The notes below the pieces were generated by a model that saw only the letters and a program-made list of their open reading frames with translations, ran no database searches and had not been told where the DNA came from. Source: Flagellimonas lutimaris (lineage in GTDB: Bacteria > Bacteroidota > Bacteroidia > Flavobacteriales > Flavobacteriaceae). From it: a stretch of 64,000 nt of DNA. Both the position numbers and the translations under genes were made by a program. Below are positions 43,055 through 53,348 of this stretch, one piece after another (positions within the stretch are counted from its first letter, which is position 1; each line of letters begins with the position of its first letter). The stretch covers positions 310,001 to 374,000 of the forward strand of contig NZ_QXFH01000072.1 of assembly GCF_003581615.1 (NCBI RefSeq), written 5' to 3'.

Positions 43055-44731
43055 ATGGAATTGAACAAGTTTAGTAAAAAAGTAACACAAGACCCAACGC
43101 TGCCAGCTGCACAAGCCATGTTGCATGCGATTGGACTCACAGATGAAGATTTACAAAAACCTTTAATCGGAATAGCGAGCACAGGGTACGAAGGCAACCC
43201 ATGCAACATGCATTTAAATGATTTGGCCCTCGATGTAAAAAAGGGAATCGAATCGTCCAATTTGGTGGGACTTATCTTTAATACCATTGGGGTAAGCGAC
43301 GGAATATCCAACGGAACTCCGGGAATGCGATACTCCTTGCCTTCAAGGGATATCATTGCAGATTCCATTGAAACCGTAATCCACGCGATGAGCTACGACG
43401 GATTGGTGACCGTGGTGGGGTGCGATAAAAACATGCCAGGTGCACTAATGGCGCAACTGCGTTTGAACCGCCCATCCATTTTGGTGTATGGGGGAACCAT
43501 AGCTCCAGGATGTCATAACAATAAAAAACTGGATATCATCTCAGCTTTTGAGGCATACGGACAAAAAGTTGCTGGAGCTATAGATGAGAAAGAATATAAA
43601 GAAGTCATTCACAAAGCCTGTCCGGGAGCTGGGGCCTGCGGGGGTATGTACACCGCAAACACTATGGCATCTGCCATTGAGGCCATGGGAATGTCCATGC
43701 CGTTCAACTCGTCCATTCCGGCGGTCAACGATAAAAAACAAGCAGATTGCGAAGCATCGGGAGCTGCACTGTACCATTTATTGAAAGAAGACATTAAACC
43801 AAGGGATATTGTAACCAAGAAAGCATTGGAAAATGCCTTTAGGCTGGTCACCGTGCTTGGTGGCTCTACCAATGCGGTGCTTCACTTTATGGCCATAGCA
43901 CACGCCGCAGAGGTAGACTTTACGTTGGAGGACATTACAAGAATTAGTGAATCCACACCGTTATTGGCCGATTTAAAACCTAGCGGAAAATATTTGATGG
44001 AAGACCTTCACCATGTGGGGGGCGTTCCAGCAGTATTAAAATATATGTTGAAAGAAGGGATGCTTCACGGTGATTGTATGACGGTTACTGGAAAAACCTT
44101 GGCAGAAAACCTATTGGATGCTCCAGATTTGAAAGAAGGTCAAGATATCATCAGAAAGAAAGACCAACCTATTAAAGAAACAGGTCATATTCGTATATTA
44201 TATGGAAACCTTGCTTCTGAAGGTGCCGTGGCCAAAATCACAGGGAAAGAAGGACTGGAATTCACAGGAACCGCCCGTGTTTTTGATAGCGAGACAGCCG
44301 TAAACGAGGGTATTCACACAGGTAAAGTCCAAAAAGGCGATGTAGTGGTCATTCGTTACGAGGGACCAAAAGGAGCACCGGGAATGCCCGAAATGTTGAA
44401 GCCTACGTCCGCCATCATGGGAGCTGGACTTGGAAAAGATGTGGCTCTTATCACCGATGGTAGGTTCTCAGGTGGTTCCCACGGATTTGTGGTGGGGCAC
44501 GTTTCCCCCGAGGCACAAGTAGGTGGTGGAATCGCCTTGGTGAAAAACGGAGATGAAATCACTATTGATGCGGTAAACAACACCATCAACATTAATATTT
44601 CGGACGAAGAATTCGAGCAACGTAGAAAAGAATGGAAGCAACCTGAACTGAAAACAAAATCAGGTAGCTTATACAAATATGCCAAAACGGTATCATCGGC
44701 AGCAAAAGGCTGTGTTACCGATTTGTTCTAA
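43055..44731 (+). CDS. ilvD: Dihydroxy-acid dehydratase IlvD
   Basis: Fe-S enzyme for the third step of Ile and Val synthesis (dihydroxy acids to oxo acids). It has 558 residues. The cluster cysteines are in [13 protein letters not shown] and [19 protein letters not shown], and the substrate loop [10 protein letters not shown] is present near the N-terminus. [23 protein letters not shown] is the C-terminal signature. ATG at 43055 is preferred over a TTG 6 bases upstream. It is the first structural gene of the ilv operon, 250 bases after the leader-peptide stop, and is expected to be under its attenuation control. Confidence 0.96.
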   Translation: MELNKFSKKVTQDPTLPAAQAMLHAIGLTDEDLQKPLIGIASTGYEGNPCNMHLNDLALDVKKGIESSNLVGLIFNTIGVSDGISNGTPGMRYSLPSRDIIADSIETVIHAMSYDGLVTVVGCDKNMPGALMAQLRLNRPSILVYGGTIAPGCHNNKKLDIISAFEAYGQKVAGAIDEKEYKEVIHKACPGAGACGGMYTANTMASAIEAMGMSMPFNSSIPAVNDKKQADCEASGAALYHLLKEDIKPRDIVTKKALENAFRLVTVLGGSTNAVLHFMAIAHAAEVDFTLEDITRISESTPLLADLKPSGKYLMEDLHHVGGVPAVLKYMLKEGMLHGDCMTVTGKTLAENLLDAPDLKEGQDIIRKKDQPIKETGHIRILYGNLASEGAVAKITGKEGLEFTGTARVFDSETAVNEGIHTGKVQKGDVVVIRYEGPKGAPGMPEMLKPTSAIMGAGLGKDVALITDGRFSGGSHGFVVGHVSPEAQVGGGIALVKNGDEITIDAVNNTININISDEEFEQRRKEWKQPELKTKSGSLYKYAKTVSSAAKGCVTDLF

Positions 44732-44767
44732 AAATTATGATAGGGGTATCTCCCTAAATAAAGGCTT

Positions 44768-46501
44768 ATGGAGACATTAAAGGCACAAAAAAAAGATAGT
44801 AAAAAACAAAAGGCAATCAGGATAACAGGTGCGGAAGCCATAATTCATTGCTTGCTTGCAGAAGGGGTTGATTTGATTTATGGTTATCCAGGTGGTGCCA
44901 TTATGCCCGTTTATGATGAGCTGTACAAGTTTCAAGATAAATTAACACATATTCTGACGCGTCATGAGCAAGGTGCCACGCATGCGGCCCAAGGCTACGC
45001 AAGAGTTACGGGTAGAGTAGGAGTAGCTATGGCAACTTCAGGACCCGGTGCGACCAACTTGGTAACGGGAATCGCCGATGCGCAGATAGATTCCACACCT
45101 ATGGTGTGTATCACGGGTCAGGTAACCAGAAGCCTTTTGGGTTCTGATGCGTTTCAGGAAACCGATATCGTGGGTATTTCCACTCCGGTGACCAAATGGA
45201 ATTATCAGATTACAAAGGTTGAAGAGATTCCAGAGATAATGGCCAAGGCATTCTATATTGCAAGGTCAGGAAGACCTGGGCCTGTATTGGTGGATATCAC
45301 CAAAAATGCCCAGTTTGATGAATTGGATTTTGTGTATGAAAAATGCACGGCGGTAAGGAGCTACAAGCCTGTTCCAAAACCTGAACCTAGTAGTATTGAA
45401 AAGGCGGCGGAGCTTATCAATAGCGCCAAAAAGCCATTTATTGTATTTGGGCAAGGAGTAATCTTGGGGGAGGCCGAGGCCGAACTCAAAGCTTTGGTTG
45501 AAAAAGCAGGAATTCCTGCGGCATGGACTATTCTAGGATTATCCGCCATGGATACCGACCATCCGCTGAATGTTGGTATGGTAGGGATGCACGGAAACTA
45601 CGCTCCCAATATGCTCACCAATGAATGCGATGTGCTCATTGCCATCGGTATGCGCTTTGACGACAGGGTTACCGGAAACTTGGAAACTTATGCCAAACAA
45701 GCCAAGGTCATTCATTTTGAAATTGACCCGGCAGAAGTCAACAAAAATGTAAAAGTGGATGTTGCCGTTTTGGGTAATGCCAAAGAAACGTTGAATGCCA
45801 TTTTGCCTTTATTGGATAAAAAAGAACACAAGGAATGGAAGGCTGAATTTGATAAAATGCATCAGATTGAGTACGATACCCTGATTAAAAATGATATTCA
45901 CCCCACTAAAGAAGGACTTACGATGGGTGAGGTGATTGAGCAAATTAATGTTGCTTCTGGTCAAAAAGCTGTAATTGTTTCCGATGTGGGACAACACCAA
46001 ATGATAGCCTGTCGCTATGCCAAGTTTAAGCAGTCCAAAAGCAATATTACTTCTGGAGGTTTGGGTACTATGGGATTTGGGCTTCCAGCGGCTATCGGGG
46101 CCAAAATGGGTGCAATGGATCGCGAAGTTGTTGCTATCATCGGTGATGGCGGTTATCAAATGACGATTCAAGAGCTCGGTGTTATTTTTCAGCACAACGT
46201 ACCCGTCAAAATAGTAGTGCTGAACAACGATCACTTGGGAATGGTTCGTCAATGGCAAGAATTGTTCTTTGATAGACGCTATGCCTCTACGGTAATGACC
46301 AACCCGGATTTTGTGAAGATTGCAGAGGGGTACCATATCAAATCAAGAAGAGTGTCCGAGCGAGGCGACCTTCAAGAGGCAGTGCAGGAAATGATGGCCT
46401 CCAAAGACCCATACTTTTTGGAAGTAAAAGTGGAGAAAGAGGATAACGTATTCCCAATGATTCCGTCTGGCGCTTCCGTTTCAGATATCAGATTAAAATA
46501 A
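44768..46501 (+). CDS. ilvB: Acetolactate synthase large subunit IlvB
   Basis: Thiamine diphosphate enzyme that condenses pyruvate with pyruvate or 2-oxobutanoate, the first common step of Ile and Val synthesis. It has 577 residues. Motifs are GAEAIIHCLLAEGVDLIYGYPGGAIMPVYDEL with RHEQGATHAAQGYARVTGRVG (cofactor Glu), DRVTGNLETYAKQ, and the TPP signature IIGDGGYQMTIQELGVI followed by VLNNDHLGMVRQWQ. A Lys-rich N-terminal extension (about 15 residues) precedes the conserved part. The start is 36 bases after ilvD. Confidence 0.96.
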   Translation: METLKAQKKDSKKQKAIRITGAEAIIHCLLAEGVDLIYGYPGGAIMPVYDELYKFQDKLTHILTRHEQGATHAAQGYARVTGRVGVAMATSGPGATNLVTGIADAQIDSTPMVCITGQVTRSLLGSDAFQETDIVGISTPVTKWNYQITKVEEIPEIMAKAFYIARSGRPGPVLVDITKNAQFDELDFVYEKCTAVRSYKPVPKPEPSSIEKAAELINSAKKPFIVFGQGVILGEAEAELKALVEKAGIPAAWTILGLSAMDTDHPLNVGMVGMHGNYAPNMLTNECDVLIAIGMRFDDRVTGNLETYAKQAKVIHFEIDPAEVNKNVKVDVAVLGNAKETLNAILPLLDKKEHKEWKAEFDKMHQIEYDTLIKNDIHPTKEGLTMGEVIEQINVASGQKAVIVSDVGQHQMIACRYAKFKQSKSNITSGGLGTMGFGLPAAIGAKMGAMDREVVAIIGDGGYQMTIQELGVIFQHNVPVKIVVLNNDHLGMVRQWQELFFDRRYASTVMTNPDFVKIAEGYHIKSRRVSERGDLQEAVQEMMASKDPYFLEVKVEKEDNVFPMIPSGASVSDIRLK

Positions 46502-47083
46502 ATGGATCAATCCGCAATTTTAGAGAAACCTAAACAGTATAGAAATCTATTGGCCAAGTCAAAAGAAATGGGCTTTACGATGCCTTCCGATATTTATATT
46601 GGAACTTTACTGAAGACGTTGACGGCATCCAAGCCTTCCGGAAACTTTCTGGAATTGGGTACAGGAATCGGTTTGTCTCTGTCTTGGTTGATTCAGGGGA
46701 TGGATGAGAATTCAAAAATTACAAGTATCGATAATGACCCAGCACTAATTGAAGTGGCCAAAATGTTTTTTTATGAAGAGGATAGATTGGAGCTTATTTG
46801 TGCGGATGGTGGTGAATGGCTGAATGAATACAAAGGAGGAGATTCTTTCGACTTGATTTTTGCAGATGCTTGGCCAGGGAAATATAGCTATTTGGATACC
46901 ACATTGGCACTATTAAATAAAGGAGGTTACTATGTAATCGATGATATGCAAAAGCAGTCCAATTTGCCAGAAGGACATGAAGAAAAAGCCAATGCATTGG
47001 TGAAAGTGCTTGAAAAAAGGGATGATATTACAATTACAAAGATGAACTGGTCCACAGGACTTATAGTTGCAGTAAAAAAATAG
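46502..47083 (+). CDS. Class I SAM-dependent methyltransferase between ilvB and ilvN
   Basis: A 193-residue O-methyltransferase-like protein. The SAM loop is FLELGTGIGLSLSWL, followed by the acidic strand end SIDNDPALIEVA, ICADGGEWL, and FDLIFADAWPGKYSYLDTTLALLNKGGYYVIDDM, which matches the catechol-O-methyltransferase-type fold. It starts one base after ilvB ends and stops 8 bases before ilvN, so it is an integral gene of the operon, separating the two subunits of acetolactate synthase. Substrate is unknown. A role tied to branched-chain amino acids, or insertion of an unrelated gene, are both possible. Confidence 0.85.
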   Translation: MDQSAILEKPKQYRNLLAKSKEMGFTMPSDIYIGTLLKTLTASKPSGNFLELGTGIGLSLSWLIQGMDENSKITSIDNDPALIEVAKMFFYEEDRLELICADGGEWLNEYKGGDSFDLIFADAWPGKYSYLDTTLALLNKGGYYVIDDMQKQSNLPEGHEEKANALVKVLEKRDDITITKMNWSTGLIVAVKK

Positions 47084-47091
47084 AAGAGAAC

Positions 47092-47619
47092 ATGGAAAAA
47101 CAATGGTATACCATCTCGGTGTATTCCGAAAATCATGTAGGGTTGCTCAATAGAATATCAGGAATATTCTTAAAGCGACACATTAATATTGAAAGCTTAA
47201 ACGTTTCAAAATCAGAGATAGAAGGTGTTTCCAAATTCACCATTGTGGTTTTTACCACGGAAGATTGGACACGCAAGATTGTTGGCCAAATAGAAAAGCA
47301 AATAGAGGTCATCAAGGCATACTATCATACCGATGATGAAACCATTTATCAAGAATCTGCCTTGTTCAAAATTGCGTCGCACCTGTTGTTTGACGAACGT
47401 CAGATTCAAAACATCATCAAAGAAAGCAATGCGCAAATCGTAACCGTGAACCGTGAGTTTTTTGCCTTGGCAAAAACAGGACGCAGGCACGAAATAGACG
47501 AAATGCACGATGCTCTTTTACCGTACGGCATTATGCAGTTTGTGCGTTCCGGCAGAATTACCGTAACAAAGGCTGCGATGCCGATAAGTGAAATATTACA
47601 AGAATTTCAAGAAAACTAA
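47092..47619 (+). CDS. ilvN: Acetolactate synthase small (regulatory) subunit IlvN
   Basis: Regulatory subunit of 175 residues that binds valine and stimulates and feedback-inhibits the large subunit. An N-terminal ACT domain spans about residues 1-80: YTISVYSENHVGLLNRISGIFLKRHINIESLNVSKSEI has the glycine turn at the ligand interface. A C-terminal domain (about 95-175) contains KIASHLLFDERQIQNIIKESNAQIV and IMQFVRSGRITVTK. It lies 8 bases after the methyltransferase and 24 bases before ilvC. Confidence 0.94.
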   Translation: MEKQWYTISVYSENHVGLLNRISGIFLKRHINIESLNVSKSEIEGVSKFTIVVFTTEDWTRKIVGQIEKQIEVIKAYYHTDDETIYQESALFKIASHLLFDERQIQNIIKESNAQIVTVNREFFALAKTGRRHEIDEMHDALLPYGIMQFVRSGRITVTKAAMPISEILQEFQEN

Positions 47620-47643
47620 ATAGCTAAAAATCAAATATCAAAA

Positions 47644-49119
47644 ATGGCAAATTACTTTAACACACTATCACTTCGTGAACAACTGACCCAGTTGGGAAAA
47701 TGTAGATTTATGGATTCTAGCGAGTTCGCTGATGGTGTTACCGCACTAAAAGGAAAGAAAATTGTAATTGTTGGGTGTGGCGCCCAAGGGTTGAACCAGG
47801 GGCTGAACATGCGTGACTCCGGTTTGGATATCTCCTACGCGCTTCGTCCAGCGGCTATAAAAGAGGAAAGACAATCGTTCAAAAACGCCAAGGAGAACAA
47901 TTTTGTAGTGGGAACCTATGACGAATTGATTCCAACTGCTGATTTGGTCATCAACCTTACTCCGGACAAGCAGCACACCAATGTGGTAAGAACAGTAATG
48001 CCTTTGATGAAGCAAGGTGCAACATTGTCTTACTCCCACGGTTTTAACATCGTGGAAGAAGGAATGCAGGTTCGCGAGGACCTTACCGTGATTATGGTAG
48101 CGCCAAAAAGTCCAGGTTCCGAGGTGCGTGAAGAGTACAAAAGAGGTTTTGGTGTACCAACCTTGATTGCCGTTCATCCAGAGAATGATCCAGAAGGAAA
48201 AGGATTGGAACAGGCCAAAGCATACGCTGCAGGAACCGGTGGGGACAAGGCAGGAGTTCTTGAGTCATCATTTGTAGCGGAAGTAAAGTCAGATTTGATG
48301 GGAGAGCAGACCATTCTTTGTGGTTTGTTGCAAACTGGTTCCATTCTTTCCTTCAACAAAATGGTTGAAAAAGGAGTGGATAAAGCCTACGCCTCTAAAT
48401 TGATTCAATACGGATGGGAAACCATTACCGAAGGTTTGAAGCAGGGAGGTATTACCAACATGATGGACCGTTTGTCCAATCCAGCTAAAATCAAAGCTTT
48501 TGATTTGGCAGAAGAGCTAAAAGTGATTATGCGTCCATTGTTCCAAAAGCATATGGATGATATTATGAGCGGACATTTCTCCAAAACGATGATGGAAGAC
48601 TGGGACAACGGGGATAAAAACCTATTGGATTGGAGAGCTGCCACAGGAGAGACTGCTTTTGAAAAAACACCGGCAGGAGATATGGAAATCTCTGAGCAGG
48701 AATACTACGATAACGGTGTGTTGATGGTTGCTTTTGTGAAGTCTGGTGTGGAATTGGCCTATGAGACTATGACCGAATCTGGAATCATTGGTGAGTCTGC
48801 CTATTATGAATCGTTGCACGAGACCCCATTGATTGCCAACACTATTGCAAGAAAGAAATTGTTCGAAATGAACCGTGTGATTTCCGATACGGCTGAGTAT
48901 GGTTGTTACCTGTTTGATCACGCTTGTAAGCCACTTTTGACCGATTTCATGAAGCAAGTGGATACCGAAATCATTGGAAAACACTTTGGAGAAGGAAAAG
49001 ACACTGGTGTGGACAATGTAAGGTTGATTGCCGTGAACAAAGCCATCCGTGAGCACGATGTAGAAGTTGTTGGTGCCAGATTGCGTGCATCCATGACTGC
49101 CATGAAGCCAATCGGATAA
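47644..49119 (+). CDS. ilvC: Ketol-acid reductoisomerase IlvC (class II)
   Basis: NADPH- and Mg-dependent enzyme of Ile/Val synthesis, 491 residues, the long class II form also found in E. coli. The nucleotide loop is [24 protein letters not shown]-type and acidic metal ligands appear in the two C-terminal helical domains, including [17 protein letters not shown] and [11 protein letters not shown]. The N-terminal extension [19 protein letters not shown] is as in other class II enzymes. ilvA follows after 18 bases. Confidence 0.96.
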   Translation: MANYFNTLSLREQLTQLGKCRFMDSSEFADGVTALKGKKIVIVGCGAQGLNQGLNMRDSGLDISYALRPAAIKEERQSFKNAKENNFVVGTYDELIPTADLVINLTPDKQHTNVVRTVMPLMKQGATLSYSHGFNIVEEGMQVREDLTVIMVAPKSPGSEVREEYKRGFGVPTLIAVHPENDPEGKGLEQAKAYAAGTGGDKAGVLESSFVAEVKSDLMGEQTILCGLLQTGSILSFNKMVEKGVDKAYASKLIQYGWETITEGLKQGGITNMMDRLSNPAKIKAFDLAEELKVIMRPLFQKHMDDIMSGHFSKTMMEDWDNGDKNLLDWRAATGETAFEKTPAGDMEISEQEYYDNGVLMVAFVKSGVELAYETMTESGIIGESAYYESLHETPLIANTIARKKLFEMNRVISDTAEYGCYLFDHACKPLLTDFMKQVDTEIIGKHFGEGKDTGVDNVRLIAVNKAIREHDVEVVGARLRASMTAMKPIG

Positions 49120-49137
49120 CACAAAACCATTGGCCCT

Positions 49138-50403
49138 ATGAGTGAGACTGTGGAAACTTACTTTCCGCAAATAGCGGATATTTATCAAGCAGCAAAGACC
49201 ATTGCCCAAGTGGCGGAGGAAACTCCTTTGCAGCAAAGTATCCGCTATTCCAAAACTTATGGGGCCAATATTCTTCTAAAAAGAGAAGATCTTCATAGAG
49301 TACGTAGTTACAAAATCCGTGGTGCGTACAACAAAATCAGTTCACTCAGCCAAAAGCAATTGGACAGTGGAGTGGTGTGTGCCAGCGCAGGAAATCATGC
49401 GCAGGGCGTGGCCTTTGCTTGTAGTCATTTACAGGTAAAAGGAACCATTTATATGCCAGTGGTGACCCCAAAGCAAAAAATAGACCAGACCAAAATGTTT
49501 GGAGGGGATTGGGTTGATGTGGTTTTGGAAGGAGATACCTTTGATGACTCCAAAAAAGCTGCTCAAATATTTTGTGCGCAAGAAGGAAAAACCTTTGTTC
49601 ATCCTTTTGATGATGAAAAAACCATAGAAGGGCAGGCTACCGTTGGTTTAGAGATTTTACAACAATCCAGTGAACCCATTGACTACGTTTTTGTTGCTGT
49701 TGGTGGCGGTGGATTGGCATCGGGTCTTTGCGGTACATTTCAAGCATTGTCGCCCAATACTAAAATCATTGGTGTGGAGCCCGAAGGAGCGCCATCCATG
49801 CTAAAATCTATTGAGCAAGGCGAAGTAGTAGAGCTGGAGAAGATAGATAAGTTTATTGATGGAGCAGCCGTTCAAAAAGTAGGTTCGTTAACTTTTCAGA
49901 TTTGCAAGGAGTATTTGCACAAAATGGTGACTGTTCCCGAAGGTAAAGTCTGCCAGACCATCTTAGATCTTTACAATAGGGATGCCATTGTGGTGGAGCC
50001 GGCAGGAGCTTTGACCATTGCGGCTTTGGACTATTTCCGGGAGGAAATCAAAGGTAAGAATGTCGTTTGCGTGGTCAGCGGAAGCAATAACGACATTACA
50101 CGAACAGCCGAAATCAAGGAAAGGGCCTTGCTATATGGCCAATTAAAGCATTATTTCATTGTTAGGTTCCCGCAAAGGCCAGGGGCACTAAAAGAGTTTG
50201 TAGCGGATATTTTGGGTCCCAATGATGACATCACCCATTTTGAGTACTCCAAAAAATCGAGCAGGGAAAATGCACCAGCCATTGTAGGGGTTGAGCTTAA
50301 ATCTCCTGATGATTTGGAACCCTTGATTCAACGTATGAAAGAGAACAACTTCTTTGGGGATTATCTCAACAATAAACCAGATCTCTTTCAGTATTTGGTG
50401 TGA
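49138..50403 (+). CDS. ilvA: Threonine dehydratase IlvA
   Basis: PLP enzyme that deaminates threonine to 2-oxobutanoate, the entry to isoleucine. It has 421 residues. The Schiff-base lysine is in HRVRSYKIRGAYNKI. The phosphate loop is FVAVGGGGLASGLCG, and CASAGNHAQGVA and VVSGSNNDITR are also conserved. The C-terminal ACT-like regulatory domain (about 330-421; FPQRPGALKEFVADILGPNDDITHFEY) is single, as in shorter biosynthetic forms, and suggests isoleucine feedback control. It ends the ilv gene set. gapN follows after 160 bases. Confidence 0.94.
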   Translation: MSETVETYFPQIADIYQAAKTIAQVAEETPLQQSIRYSKTYGANILLKREDLHRVRSYKIRGAYNKISSLSQKQLDSGVVCASAGNHAQGVAFACSHLQVKGTIYMPVVTPKQKIDQTKMFGGDWVDVVLEGDTFDDSKKAAQIFCAQEGKTFVHPFDDEKTIEGQATVGLEILQQSSEPIDYVFVAVGGGGLASGLCGTFQALSPNTKIIGVEPEGAPSMLKSIEQGEVVELEKIDKFIDGAAVQKVGSLTFQICKEYLHKMVTVPEGKVCQTILDLYNRDAIVVEPAGALTIAALDYFREEIKGKNVVCVVSGSNNDITRTAEIKERALLYGQLKHYFIVRFPQRPGALKEFVADILGPNDDITHFEYSKKSSRENAPAIVGVELKSPDDLEPLIQRMKENNFFGDYLNNKPDLFQYLV

Positions 50404-50503
50404 TACCACCAACATTTTTAGGGATCATTATTATAAACTCGGTTTTCAATCCCTTTTAAGACCAATTGCATGAAAACTAAGCTATTTTCATTTGTTTTTA
50501 TGC

Positions 50504-50511
50504 TAGTTTTG
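50504..50511 (+). promoter_or_regulatory. Possible -7 promoter box of gapN
   Basis: TAGTTTTG matches the TAnnTTTG -7 consensus exactly, 52 bases before the gapN start codon. A TTG -33 partner at the usual distance is not clear, so this is only a weak candidate. Confidence 0.3.
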
Positions 50512-50563
50512 TGTGGGAGGATAGACCATTTCAATCAACACTAATCGCTTAAAACAACAACTA

Positions 50564-52156
50564 ATGGCTACAACTAAAACAGCAATACCTGAACAATATC
50601 AAATCACTGAAGAAATCCATCAAAAAACCTATTTGGTGCATGGAGAACTGCGTAAATGGAATGGTGATACCGGTCCGGTAGTTTCCACAATTTCGTCAAC
50701 AAAAGAATATGCTCCCACAAACTTGGGAAGTGTACCCGACATGGGCGAGCCTGAGGCAATGGATGCATTGGATGCCGCTTTAGCTGCTTATGACAAGGGA
50801 CAAGGACTTTGGCCGACCATGAAGGTGAAGGACCGTATTGACTGTATGGAGTCCTTTGTGGAGAAAATGGAAGAGAAACGTGAAGAGGTGGTGAAGCTTT
50901 TGATGTGGGAAATTGGTAAATCCAAACCAGATTCCTATAAAGAATTCGACCGTACCGTTGAGTATATTTACGATACCATTGAGGATTACAAGCAATTAGA
51001 TCGTGATTCTGCCAAGTTTCAAAAACATGATGGTGTTTATGCCCATATTCGAAGAGGTCCATTGGGTGTCGTGTTGTGTCTTGGACCTTATAACTATCCC
51101 TTGAATGAAACTTTTGCTTTGTTGATTCCTGCCATTATAATGGGGAATACAACCATTTTTAAGCCTGCAAAGCATGGAGTTCTGTTGATTACACCGCTTT
51201 TAGAGGCTTTTCAGAGTAGTTTCCCAAAGGGAGTGGTAAATATACTTTTTGGTCGCGGAAGAGCTGTAGCGGCGCCTATAATGAAAACAGGAAAGGTTGA
51301 TGTGTTGGCATTGATTGGAAACAGTAAATCGGCCAACGCCTTGCAAGAACAGCATCCAAAAAGTAACAGACTCCGTTTGGTTTTAGGCTTGGAGGCCAAA
51401 AATCCAGCCATCGTATTGCCAGATGCTGAACTGGATTTAACGATCAATGAGTGTATTTCAGGTACCTTGTCCTTTAATGGGCAACGTTGCACCGCATTAA
51501 AGGTGGTTTATGTACACGATGAGGTGAAAGATGAATTCCTGAAACGCTTTGCGGAAAAAGTAGATGGACTAAAATTCGGTAACCCTTGGGATGATGGTGT
51601 GAATTTGACTCCGCTCCCAGAAGCTGACAAACCAGCTTACATTCAAGAGTTGTTGGACGATGCCTTGGCAAAAGGTGCAAAAATCATCAATAAAAAAGGA
51701 GGGAAGCATTTTGATAATTACATATGGCCAGCCGTGTTGTATCCTGTGACCAAAGATATGCGGGTATATCAAGAAGAGCAATTTGGTCCTATAATTCCAG
51801 TGCTTTCATTTAAAGAAATTGAAGAGCCTTTGGATGATATGGCAGAATCCAACTACGGACAGCAAGTGAGTTTGTTCGGTAAGGATGTTTATACCTTGTC
51901 TCCGCTAATCGACACCTTGGCCAACTTAGTGTGCAGGGTTAACCTGAATAGTTCATGCCAAAGAGGGCCGGATGTCTATCCATTCACGGGCAGAAAAGAC
52001 TCCGCACAATCCACCTTGAGTGTGCATGATGCTTTGCGGTCTTTCTCTATTAGAACATTTGTTGCTTTTAAAGACAATGACTTAAATACTCAGACTGTGG
52101 AGCAATTAATGGAAGCTAAAGTGAGCAATTTCTTGAGCACGGATTATATTTTGTAG
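50564..52156 (+). CDS. gapN: NADP-dependent glyceraldehyde-3-phosphate dehydrogenase (GapN-like aldehyde dehydrogenase)
   Basis: Aldehyde dehydrogenase superfamily enzyme of 530 residues. GapN oxidises glyceraldehyde 3-phosphate directly to 3-phosphoglycerate and makes NADPH without ATP. The catalytic Glu is in [16 protein letters not shown] and the catalytic Cys in [47 protein letters not shown] is also conserved. The cysteine context GQRCTAL and the [24 protein letters not shown] tail fit GapN better than generic aldehyde dehydrogenases. It is separated from ilvA by 160 bases, so it may have its own promoter, and it ends at a terminator shared with leuB. Confidence 0.88.
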   Translation: MATTKTAIPEQYQITEEIHQKTYLVHGELRKWNGDTGPVVSTISSTKEYAPTNLGSVPDMGEPEAMDALDAALAAYDKGQGLWPTMKVKDRIDCMESFVEKMEEKREEVVKLLMWEIGKSKPDSYKEFDRTVEYIYDTIEDYKQLDRDSAKFQKHDGVYAHIRRGPLGVVLCLGPYNYPLNETFALLIPAIIMGNTTIFKPAKHGVLLITPLLEAFQSSFPKGVVNILFGRGRAVAAPIMKTGKVDVLALIGNSKSANALQEQHPKSNRLRLVLGLEAKNPAIVLPDAELDLTINECISGTLSFNGQRCTALKVVYVHDEVKDEFLKRFAEKVDGLKFGNPWDDGVNLTPLPEADKPAYIQELLDDALAKGAKIINKKGGKHFDNYIWPAVLYPVTKDMRVYQEEQFGPIIPVLSFKEIEEPLDDMAESNYGQQVSLFGKDVYTLSPLIDTLANLVCRVNLNSSCQRGPDVYPFTGRKDSAQSTLSVHDALRSFSIRTFVAFKDNDLNTQTVEQLMEAKVSNFLSTDYIL

Positions 52157-52199
52157 AAGTAAAGCTTTTGCAATGGACAATCGTCAATAAACAATAAAA

Positions 52200-52220
52200 A
52201 AGCCCCGAAATTCGGGGCTT
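52200..52220. terminator. Bidirectional terminator between gapN and leuB
   Basis: AAGCCCCGAA (52200-52209) and TTCGGGGCTT (52211-52220) form a strong GC-rich hairpin flanked by A-rich sequence on the left and TTCTTTTT on the right, so it can act in both directions. It separates the converging ilv-gapN and leu operons. Confidence 0.88.
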
Positions 52221-52246
52221 TCTTTTTGGTTTTTATGTGGGGTTCG

Positions 52247-53305
52247 TTAAATGTTCTTCGCCAACCAGTCACCAACTTCGCTGGTTTTGTAGGCTTTCCC
52301 ACCATCGGCTAAATCTTCGGTAACCACACCTTCGGCCAATGATTTGTTTACCACTTCTCGAATCGCTTCGGCTTCATCTTTAAGACCAAAAGCAGTTTCG
52401 AACATCATCGCTGCGGATAAAACCGTCGCTAACGGGTTGGCAATATCTTTTCCTGCTGCTTGCGGGTAAGAACCGTGAATAGGCTCGAACAAAGAAGTTT
52501 TTTCTCCAAGGGAAGCAGAAGGCATCAATCCCATGGATCCAGAAATTACGGAGGCTTCATCGGTCAAGATATCTCCGAACAAGTTTTCTGTGATCAACAC
52601 ATCATAAGCACTTGGCCATTGCACCAAACGCATTGCTACGGCATCCACAAATTCATAGGATACCTCCACTTCAGGATAGTCTTTTTCCAGTTTCTGAACG
52701 GTTTCTCTCCACAAACGAGAAGTCTCCAAAACGTTGGCCTTGTCCACGCAGCATAGTTTTTTGGAGCGTTGCATCGCCATTTCAAAACCTTTTTTGGCCA
52801 AACGCTCCACTTCTGCACGAGTATAGGTGCAAGTATCGTAAGCGGTGTTTTCGTTATCTTCGCGACCTCTCTTTCCAAAATAGATTCCGCCTGTCAGTTC
52901 ACGAAGAAAAACAAGGTCGGTACCTTCAATTCTTTCTTTTTTCAAAGGTGACTTATCAATCAAAGATGGAAAAGTGAACGTTGGACGTACATTGGCGAAC
53001 AATCCCAATTTTTGACGCATCTTCAATAAGCCTTGCTCTGGACGCACCTTGGCGGATGGGTCGTTGTCAAAACGTGGATGGCCAATGGCTCCAAAAAGAA
53101 CGGCATCGGCAGCAACACAGGCTTCGTGGGTTTCGTCCGGGTAAGGTTCGCCTATAGCATCAATAGCGGCGGCACCCGTTAGTGCAGGGGTCCAGTTAAT
53201 CTCGTGACCGAACTTTGTAGCTACGGCATCAGATACTTTTACGGCTTGATCAATTACTTCTGGGCCAATTCCATCTCCGGCCAAGAGCGCTATGTTTAAT
53301 TTCAT
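52247..53305 (-). CDS. leuB: 3-isopropylmalate dehydrogenase LeuB
   Basis: Oxidises and decarboxylates 3-isopropylmalate in leucine synthesis, cytoplasmic, 352 residues. Conserved stretches are ALLAGDGIGPEVIDQAVKV, RPEQGLLKMRQKLGLFANVRP, FLRELTGGIYFGKRG and ITENLFGDILTDEASVISGSMGLMPSASLG, with EPIHGSYPQAAGKDIANPLA near the C-terminus. It is the last gene of the leftward leuC-leuD-leuA-leuB group. The 43-base gap to the upstream leuA contains the degenerate TCAATAAACAATTATCAAT sequence. Confidence 0.96.
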   Translation of the reverse strand: MKLNIALLAGDGIGPEVIDQAVKVSDAVATKFGHEINWTPALTGAAAIDAIGEPYPDETHEACVAADAVLFGAIGHPRFDNDPSAKVRPEQGLLKMRQKLGLFANVRPTFTFPSLIDKSPLKKERIEGTDLVFLRELTGGIYFGKRGREDNENTAYDTCTYTRAEVERLAKKGFEMAMQRSKKLCCVDKANVLETSRLWRETVQKLEKDYPEVEVSYEFVDAVAMRLVQWPSAYDVLITENLFGDILTDEASVISGSMGLMPSASLGEKTSLFEPIHGSYPQAAGKDIANPLATVLSAAMMFETAFGLKDEAEAIREVVNKSLAEGVVTEDLADGGKAYKTSEVGDWLAKNI

Positions 53306-53348
53306 TTCTTTAATTATCAGTTTTCAATAAACAATTATCAATGTGCTA

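Noticed and set aside
50471..50545. 24-codon ORF with signal-peptide-like start between ilvA and gapN
   Set aside because: Too short, no family, and it covers the likely gapN promoter; possibly chance.
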